NCBI GenBank assembly: GCA_937927685.1
Contig: CALBSC010000043.1
Coordinates: 1 to 49,014, forward strand
Length of the DNA: 49,014 nucleotides
Direction: 5' to 3'
Source: an uncultured Burkholderiales bacterium
GTDB lineage: Bacteria; Pseudomonadota; Gammaproteobacteria; Burkholderiales; Burkholderiaceae_C
The position numbers and the translations under genes were made by a program. The notes beneath the pieces are model-generated. The model worked only from the letters and a program-made list of their open reading frames with translations, did not search any database and had not been told where the DNA came from. Every line of letters begins with the position of its first letter. Within the stretch, counting starts at the first letter, position 1. This document shows positions 43,730 through 49,014 of the stretch, piece after piece.

Positions 43730-44122
43730 ATGCCCATTTCTCCTGTACCGAATAGCCCTACGGCGCCTGCTGCGCCGGCAAGGCCCGAGCCTGCGCGCGC
43801 GCCGGTCGCGGAAGCGTCCAAGGCGCCGGAAATCGCTGTCCCCAAGGTTGATCTTGCTCCTATTCCGAAGGCCGACATCAAGGTCGACGAGGAAAAGGTC
43901 AAGCAGCAACTCCAGGAGGCCATCGACAAAATGAAGCAGGCCGTCAATGACGGGGGGCGAGGTCTCAATATCTCGGTGGACCCGGCTGTGGGCGGACCGG
44001 TGGTCGTGGTCAAGAACGTGTCCACGGGCGAGGTCATCCGCCAGATCCCGAACGAAGAGGTGGTGCGCACGGCGCACAACATCGAGAAGTTCCGTTCCAT
44101 GTTCATCAACAAACTTGTTTGA
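43730..44122 (+). CDS. flaG: FlaG family protein
   Basis: This 130-residue protein has a Pro/Ala-rich N-terminal half and the FlaG domain at about 50-128: LNISVDPAVGGPVVVVKNVSTGEVIRQIPNEEVVRTAHNIEKF. FlaG affects filament length in several bacteria by an unclear mechanism. It is placed between fliD and fliC with its own sigma-28 site. GGAG lies upstream of the ATG. Confidence 0.93.
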   Translation: MPISPVPNSPTAPAAPARPEPARAPVAEASKAPEIAVPKVDLAPIPKADIKVDEEKVKQQLQEAIDKMKQAVNDGGRGLNISVDPAVGGPVVVVKNVSTGEVIRQIPNEEVVRTAHNIEKFRSMFINKLV

Positions 44123-44146
44123 TGCGGATGACTTCAAGAATATCGC

Positions 44147-44173
44147 TAAAGATATTTTTGCAACGTCCGAATC
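44147..44173 (+). promoter_or_regulatory. Sigma-28 promoter for fliC
   Basis: TAAA, 15 bases, TCCGAATC; the extended -35 is TAAAGATA, close to the flaG site. A start near 44180 leaves a leader of about 55 bases with AGGAG before the ATG. Confidence 0.8.
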
Positions 44174-44235
44174 ACTAGCCATCGCAACTCATTTTCATTT
44201 CACTTCACTGGTGAGAGTTTTTAGGAGAAACCAAC

Positions 44236-46422
44236 ATGTCCGTGATTAATACCAACATCAAAGCGTTGACTGCACAGGGTTCACTGTCATCCGTGAACGA
44301 CAAGATTGCTCAGTCGATGCAGCGACTCTCCACCGGTCTGCGCATTAACAGCGCCAAGGATGATGCCGCCGGCCTGGCCATCACCAACAAGATGACCTCT
44401 GATATTCGTGGTCTGGCTGTGGCCATTCGCAACGCCAACGACGGCCTGTCGCTGGCCCAGACCGCCGAAGGCGCTATTTCTTCCATCAATGGCATGCTGC
44501 AGCGCATGCGTGAACTGGCGGTGCAGGCCTCCAACGGCACGTCATCTGACCAGGCCCGTGCCGGCAGCCAGCAGGAAGTGGACCAGCTGAAGCTGGAAAT
44601 CAATAACATCGCAGCCCGTACAACTTTCAACGGCATCAAGCTGCTGGATGGCTCTGCCAGCAACCTGGCCCTGCAGACCGGCTCCGAGTTCGGACAGACC
44701 ATGGACCTGAACCTGGGTTCGGTCAGCACCTCCAGCATGGGCATCGGTTCGCGCCCCTCGCTGTCCTCGACCAACACCACCGACACGGCCGCCAACCTGC
44801 TGGATGCTACCTATGCCGGTAACTCGGTGCTGCGCTCGGGTGACCTGATCATCAACGGCGTGACCGTGGGCGGTAGCGCCGCCACCGACGACGGCCTGTC
44901 CAAGGACGCCAAGGCCGCGAGCTCCATCGCCAAGGCCGCCGCCATCAACAAGGTGTCGGATCAGTCTGGTGTGAAGGCGGTGGTCAACGAGACCTATGCC
45001 GCAGGCTACAAGATGACTGCGCTGGCCAACGGCGCAGCCACCCGCAACGGCTACATCGTGGTGAACGGTGTGACGACCAGCACCCTGATCCAGAACGCCT
45101 ACGGTTCGGACCTGGGTGTGATTCGTAAGAACGTGGTCGACGCGATCAACTCGGTCTCGTCGCAGACGGGTGTGCTGGCCTACGACAGCGGTGACGCCAA
45201 CAACGGCGTGGTGCTGAAGGCCGCCGACGGCCGCAACATCACGGTGGGCATCACGGGTGGCACCAGCACCCTGACCAACACCGACATCGGCATCGAGACC
45301 AAGACCACCACTGGTAGCTTCAGCTTGCAAAGCATCAACGGCGAGCCGATCCAACTGAGCTCCACGTCCGGCGGCGACATTTCCAAGGCCGGTCTGACGG
45401 CAGGCACCTACGCCTCCAACGTCAGTGCGGCCACCACACGTGCCCGTACCGTGTCCACCACCGGCTATGCGGCCGATGCAGGTGAGTTGACCTCGGGTAC
45501 CTTGAAGATCAACGGTGTGGCGATTGCGGGCTCGGATCCCAGCGACGACAAGGCCAGTGACATCACCGCGACCAACACGTCCTCCCGTTCGGCCAGCGCG
45601 ATTGCCGTGGCTGCGGCCATCAACAAGTCCACCTCGCTCACCGGGGTGACTGCCAAGGTGAGCGCCAACATCGTCTCCGGGGGCACCACCTCCTTCTCCA
45701 ACGGTGCCAACCTGACCGACAACCTGTACCTCAACGGTGTCACGGTTGCCTTCAACCTGACTTCTGGTTACACACGCAAGGACGTGGTGGACACCATCAA
45801 CGCCTACACCGGCCAGACCGGCGTGGTGGCCAAGGACAACGGTACCAACCTGACCCTGACCGCTGCTGATGGCCGCAACATCTCGCTGGCTGCTGGTACC
45901 AACGCTGCCAAGTACGGCCTGAGCACTTCTATTGTGAGCGATGGCGCTGGTGCAGGTGCTGCGGCTTCTGCGGCCTATACCACCTACTCCAAGATCACCC
46001 TGACCTCTGACAAGCAGTTCAAACTGACCGCTGGTTCCGAAGGCAACGCCCTCAACTTCGAAAAACTGGGCTTCAAGGAAGGTACCTTTGGTGGTGAGAG
46101 CAACGGCTTCAAGGTGGCCGATGTGGACATCAGCAGCCAGGACGGTGCCATGGCGTCGCTCAAGGCCATCGATGCAGCGCTCGAGTCGATCAACTTCTCG
46201 CAGTCGAAGATCGGTGCTCTGCAGAACCGTCTGGACACCGCCATCTCCAACCTGACCGAGGTCAGCCGCAACACCTCCGAGTCCCGCAGCCGCATCCTGG
46301 ATGCAGACTACGCGGTGGAAACGACCAACCTGGCGAAGTCGCAGATCATCCAGCAGGCGGCCACCGCGATGCTCGCGCAGGCCAACCAGTCGGCCCAGTC
46401 CGTCCTGGCCCTGCTCAAGTAA
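44236..46422 (+). CDS. fliC: Flagellin FliC (728 residues)
   Basis: The D0/D1 ends are canonical: MSVINTNIKALTAQGSLSSVNDKIAQSMQRLSTGLRINSAKDDAAGLAITNKM and RMRELAVQASNGT at the start; LTEVSRNTSESRSRILDADYAVETTNLAKSQIIQQAATAMLAQANQ at the end. The central region (about 190-620) is large for a flagellin and holds two related modules (near residues 200-335 and 418-548). Each pairs flagellin_IN-like strands (LIINGVTV, LKINGVAI) with a second strand (IVVNGVTT, LYLNGVTV) and a DGRNI[TS] turn. Thr/Ser-rich surfaces would suit glycosylation, though no glycosylation gene is in the window. Strong terminator after it. Confidence 0.98.
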   Translation: MSVINTNIKALTAQGSLSSVNDKIAQSMQRLSTGLRINSAKDDAAGLAITNKMTSDIRGLAVAIRNANDGLSLAQTAEGAISSINGMLQRMRELAVQASNGTSSDQARAGSQQEVDQLKLEINNIAARTTFNGIKLLDGSASNLALQTGSEFGQTMDLNLGSVSTSSMGIGSRPSLSSTNTTDTAANLLDATYAGNSVLRSGDLIINGVTVGGSAATDDGLSKDAKAASSIAKAAAINKVSDQSGVKAVVNETYAAGYKMTALANGAATRNGYIVVNGVTTSTLIQNAYGSDLGVIRKNVVDAINSVSSQTGVLAYDSGDANNGVVLKAADGRNITVGITGGTSTLTNTDIGIETKTTTGSFSLQSINGEPIQLSSTSGGDISKAGLTAGTYASNVSAATTRARTVSTTGYAADAGELTSGTLKINGVAIAGSDPSDDKASDITATNTSSRSASAIAVAAAINKSTSLTGVTAKVSANIVSGGTTSFSNGANLTDNLYLNGVTVAFNLTSGYTRKDVVDTINAYTGQTGVVAKDNGTNLTLTAADGRNISLAAGTNAAKYGLSTSIVSDGAGAGAAASAAYTTYSKITLTSDKQFKLTAGSEGNALNFEKLGFKEGTFGGESNGFKVADVDISSQDGAMASLKAIDAALESINFSQSKIGALQNRLDTAISNLTEVSRNTSESRSRILDADYAVETTNLAKSQIIQQAATAMLAQANQSAQSVLALLK
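44836..45890 (+). repeat. Duplicated module in the flagellin central region
   Basis: Two copies about 215 codons apart share DLIINGVTV/TLKINGVAI, then a helix with AAAINK..., then a strand with VNGVTT/LNGVTV, RK[ND]VVD[AT]IN, TGV[LV]A and AADGRNI. This is a duplication of a two-domain unit in the exposed part. Confidence 0.65.
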
Positions 46423-46441
46423 GGCTGAACACAGCAACTAG

Positions 46442-46468
46442 AACCGGGCTTCGGCCCGGTTTTTTTTC
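46442..46468 (+). terminator. Rho-independent terminator after fliC
   Basis: Stem ACCGGGC, loop TTCG, stem GCCCGGT, then a run of eight or nine T, 20 bp after the fliC stop. Confidence 0.95.
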
Positions 46469-46500
46469 GTCCAAACGTTTAAAGAGTACTTTGGAGTTAC

Positions 46501-46527
46501 TCAAGAAAGGGGCTCATGTTCCGATTC
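46501..46527 (+). promoter_or_regulatory. Sigma-28-like site upstream of the octad-repeat gene
   Basis: TCAA, 15 bases, TCCGATTC. The -10 differs by one base from the fliC site (TCCGAATC) and from the flaG site (GCCGATTC). It lies after the fliC terminator, so it would be an independent promoter. Confidence 0.6.
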
Positions 46528-46547
46528 ACAGATGGGCGAATATCGTC

Positions 46548-46563
46548 TGGACCGGATTTTGCA
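46548..46563 (+). promoter_or_regulatory. Sigma-54-like site upstream of the octad-repeat gene
   Basis: TGGACC-GGATT-TTGCA has GG-N10-GC spacing, a full -12 element and three of the six -24 bases beyond chance. A start near 46575 would leave about 23 bases before the ATG. Confidence 0.55.
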
Positions 46564-46597
46564 TAAGCAGAGCGTGACCTTCGTCTAAGAGACTCCA

Positions 46598-49014
46598 ATG
46601 GCAACCATAAACATCGGGCCAACCAGCGTATTGACTGGCTTTACAGCGACTCAGGTGAGCTCCCTGAGCACGCAGAGCCTTGTCAATTTAACGACACAGC
46701 AGGTCGTGGATTTAAGTTCATCGGCAATCGGTGGGCTGACCTCTGCCCAGCTGCCGCTGATCTCGTCATCCAACGTGCGGGTGTTGACCACCAGCCAGGT
46801 GACTTACCTGAGCAGTGCTCAGATGTCGTACTTTAGTGGTACTCAAGTGGGGGCCCTGACGACCAGCCAGGTCAAGAGTGTCACCAGCAGCCAGGTCAAA
46901 GGCCTGACCCCCACCCAGATGGGGCAGCTGAACTCGTCCCAAGTGGCCTCCATTTCGGCCACCCAAATCAACGCGCTGAGCGCCACCCAGATCCGTGCCA
47001 TCTCTTCAGTTGGCGTCAAAGACATTTCAACCTCGGCCATCCAGGACATGGCCGTCCAGGAACTTCGTTACCTCACGGTCCAGCAGGTGTTTGGCCTGAT
47101 CGAAGACCAGATTCGTATCCTGTCCAGCCAGCAGGTCGGCGGTCTTGACGCCACCCAGGTGGGGGCGATTGAAACCACGGATCTGCAGGTCATGCAGTCC
47201 ACCCAACTGAATGCCTTGTCCGCCACCCAGGTGTCGGCCATGGGTGCGCAACAGGTTCAGGCCATCACCACCAGCCAGTACGCCGAGGTGGGAACCAACT
47301 TCATCGCGGGCATGTCTTATGGTCAGCTCAGTGCGATGGAATCACAGGACATTGCCGTCCTGAGTTCGGACCAGCTGCGCTCTATCAGCCAGGTCAACCT
47401 GGGACAGGCGTCCGCAGGATTTGTGAACAAGCTGAGCGCCACACAAGTCAATTCACTGACGACGACCCAACTCTCGGGGCTGACCTCTGGTCAGCTCGGA
47501 GCGCTTGGATCGGCGACCCTGACCGCGTTACAAACGGCGACGGTGGCGGCCTTGGGTGCCAATGCACTGCAAGGTCTGTCCACTGGCCAGGTGCAGCAGC
47601 TGGACACCCAGCAATTGCGTGCCTTGAGCGATCAGCAGGTGCAGTCGTTCACCTCCTCGCAGGTGCAGTCTCTGCAGTCGGCGCAAGTCGTCTCGCTGTC
47701 TTCGTCTCAAATCAAGGCCATGACCTCGGGGCAAATCGCCTCCTTGGACGCAACAGAACTTCAGGCGCTCAGCAGCAGCCAATGGCAGGCGATCGACGCG
47801 ACCGATGTGGCGGCCATCAACAGTGCCAGCCTGAACGCCCTGACGGCCGGGCGACTGGCCCAGATGACCAGTGCTCAAGTGGGCGCCCTGACCGGGCCCC
47901 AGATGTCCGGTCTGTCCACCGACCAGTTCACCGCACTCACCGCCTCACGCCTGGGGACGCTGACCAGCGCCCAGGTTGGGGCCCTGAGCACCAGCAACCT
48001 CAAGAGCATCAGCAGTGCGCAGTTGCTGTCGATGTCCGCCGTACAGTTGGGTGCGCTCACCTCCGGGCAGTTGCGCTCGCTGGATGTGGCCGTCATCAAC
48101 GCCCTGAGCAGCACCTCGTTGCGTGCGCTCTCGAGCTCGGCCCTGAGTGGTCTGTCCACCGAGCAGGTGAGTTCACTCGGTACCGCCACGCTCTCGACCC
48201 TGGCCAACGTCCAGGCCCAGTCGCTGACCACGGCACAGGTACAGGTGCTCAACAGCACCCAGATGCTTTCCCTGGGGCTGGACAAGCTGAACATCCTGGG
48301 TACCGCCCAGGTGGCCGCGTTGACCAGTTCAGGACTCTCTGCGCTCTCTACGGCGCAGGTGCGAACCCTCAGCGCCGGATTCCTGTCCGGCCTCACGTCG
48401 GGACAGCTCACCGCGTTCTCGACCTCGCAAGTCAACAGCCTCAGCGCGGACCAGCTCAAAGGCCTGGGTTCCCAGCTGGGCAAGTTGTCGTCGTCGCAAA
48501 TCAATTCCCTGGGCGCTGATCTGCTCGGGGCCACGCAAGCGGTCAATCTGGTCACCAGCCAGGTCGCCGGCTTGGGAACCGAACAGATCGCGATCTTGTC
48601 CCAGACCCAGGTGCAGTCCCTCGGGTCGAGTCAAGTCGCCGCCCTGAGTGGCGCCAGCCTGGAGGCCTTGAGCAGTTCGCAGATCCGCGCCATCGATGTG
48701 CAGGATGTGGCGGCACTCAGCACGTCACGCCTGACCGGGTTGAGTGCTGCAAAACTCGCCCAACTGTCGGAGAACCAGCTTCGGGCCATGACCACGGCCC
48801 AGGTGGCCGTGCTGTCCTCGGGTCAGTTCGCCAGTCTCACGTCGGGCCGTCTGGGCTCACTCACGGCCTCCCAGTTTGGTGCCATCAGCAGCGCCAACCT
48901 GCAGTCCCTGTCCACCACCGAATTGGTGGGATTGCCCCAGGCCCTCATCAGCGGCCTGACTTCGGCGCAACTGAACCTCCTGCAAAAGGACTTCATCAAC
49001 GCCCTCAGCAGTAC
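46598..49014 (+). CDS. Giant octapeptide-repeat protein (partial, 805 codons in window)
   Basis: I do not recognise the family. The frame opens at ATG 46598 (MATINIGPTSVLTG, weak AAGAGA ribosome site) and stays open to the window end. Nearly all of it is an eight-residue repeat L-[ST]-x-x-Q-[VLI]-x-[AGS], for example LTTSQVKS-VTSSQVKG-LTPTQMGQ, about 100 units. Ser, Thr, Leu, Gln, Ala and Val dominate; I saw no Cys and one Trp. No signal peptide or membrane helix is visible, so export would need a C-terminal signal beyond the window or the flagellar system. The [ST]-x-x-Q spacing is that of helix N-capping boxes, so short stacked helices are possible; a beta-solenoid is the alternative. Flagellar-type promoters precede it. 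Confidence 0.85.
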   Translation, partial: MATINIGPTSVLTGFTATQVSSLSTQSLVNLTTQQVVDLSSSAIGGLTSAQLPLISSSNVRVLTTSQVTYLSSAQMSYFSGTQVGALTTSQVKSVTSSQVKGLTPTQMGQLNSSQVASISATQINALSATQIRAISSVGVKDISTSAIQDMAVQELRYLTVQQVFGLIEDQIRILSSQQVGGLDATQVGAIETTDLQVMQSTQLNALSATQVSAMGAQQVQAITTSQYAEVGTNFIAGMSYGQLSAMESQDIAVLSSDQLRSISQVNLGQASAGFVNKLSATQVNSLTTTQLSGLTSGQLGALGSATLTALQTATVAALGANALQGLSTGQVQQLDTQQLRALSDQQVQSFTSSQVQSLQSAQVVSLSSSQIKAMTSGQIASLDATELQALSSSQWQAIDATDVAAINSASLNALTAGRLAQMTSAQVGALTGPQMSGLSTDQFTALTASRLGTLTSAQVGALSTSNLKSISSAQLLSMSAVQLGALTSGQLRSLDVAVINALSSTSLRALSSSALSGLSTEQVSSLGTATLSTLANVQAQSLTTAQVQVLNSTQMLSLGLDKLNILGTAQVAALTSSGLSALSTAQVRTLSAGFLSGLTSGQLTAFSTSQVNSLSADQLKGLGSQLGKLSSSQINSLGADLLGATQAVNLVTSQVAGLGTEQIAILSQTQVQSLGSSQVAALSGASLEALSSSQIRAIDVQDVAALSTSRLTGLSAAKLAQLSENQLRAMTTAQVAVLSSGQFASLTSGRLGSLTASQFGAISSANLQSLSTTELVGLPQALISGLTSAQLNLLQKDFINALSS
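47789..48916 (+). repeat. 900-bp higher-order repeat within the octad array
   Basis: Segments starting at the AID codons near 47789 and 48689 align without gaps over about 75 residues. AIDATDVAAINSASLNAL pairs with AIDVQDVAALSTSRLTGL and QFTALTASRLGTLTSAQ with QFASLTSGRLGSLTASQ, about half the residues being identical by eye. The offset is exactly 900 bases. Confidence 0.7.

Noticed and set aside
44542..46437. Minus-strand frame of 631 residues opposite fliC
   Set aside because: It is the shadow of the repetitive flagellin coding sequence; the fliC ends and promoter are canonical.
47782..48519. Plus-strand frame of 245 residues in a shifted frame over the octad array, plus several minus-strand frames there
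   Set aside because: The array reads as regular octads only in the frame opened at 46598; the others are shadows with Arg/Gly/His-rich or Ser-rich composition.
1..49014. tRNA, rRNA, CRISPR arrays, insertion sequences, integrases or prophage genes
   Set aside because: None was seen on reading both strands; the only repeats are within coding sequences of axial proteins and the octad gene.

Overview
The window is a large block of flagellar genes from a GC-rich betaproteobacterium. Order Burkholderiales, probably near Comamonadaceae, is inferred from gene content and codon use and was not tested. It starts in a catabolic operon and ends inside an unrecognised repeat-protein gene.

Region 1 (1-5000, minus strand): a CoA-dependent side-chain operon in transcription order crotonase, feruloyl-CoA synthetase-like ligase, thiolase, SDR dehydrogenase and a 4-HBT thioesterase cut by the window edge. 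This is a full activation plus beta-oxidation set for a phenylpropenoid acid. A 7-5-7 palindrome lies just upstream. Region 2 (5122-7268): pth on the minus strand, a divergent membrane-anchored coiled-coil alpha-carbonic anhydrase, and a bidirectional terminator.

Region 3 (7324-19607): fliK-fliL-fliM-fliN on the minus strand, divergent from flhA-flhF-flhG-fliA-(unknown membrane protein), then fliS-motA-motB. FlhF and FlhG suggest polar flagellation. Region 4 (19618-25107): a sigma-54 activator without a sensor domain (minus), flgP-flgT-LysM protein, and a FliK-like/FhlB pair (plus), facing flgN-flgM and flgA (minus). Region 5 (26112-40166): a LysM-transglycosylase gene, then flgBCDEFGHIJKL. 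Region 6 (40243-46422): fliD, flaG, fliC and a terminator. Region 7 (46598-end): an open frame of at least 805 codons made almost entirely of 8-residue repeats, with a sigma-28-like and a sigma-54-like site upstream.

Promoter logic seen by eye: sigma-54 -24/-12 sites precede flhA, flgB, flgA, possibly fliK, and the repeat gene. Sigma-28 sites (TAAA or TCAA, 15 bases, then an NCCGA-type -10) precede fliS-motAB, flgP, flgM, flaG, fliC and the repeat gene. This fits a sigma-54 hook and basal-body class followed by a FliA late class. fliEFGHIJ, fliOPQR and full-length flhB are not in the window.

The most unusual content is the octad-repeat protein and the enlargement of nearly every exposed axial protein (FlgE 948, FlgK 1117, FliD 1118, FliC 728 residues), with visible internal duplications in FlgK, FliD and FliC. 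Other points of interest are the FlgP/FlgT outer-ring genes, a muramidase-less FlgJ with a separate LysM-transglycosylase, and the FliK-like/FhlB pair.
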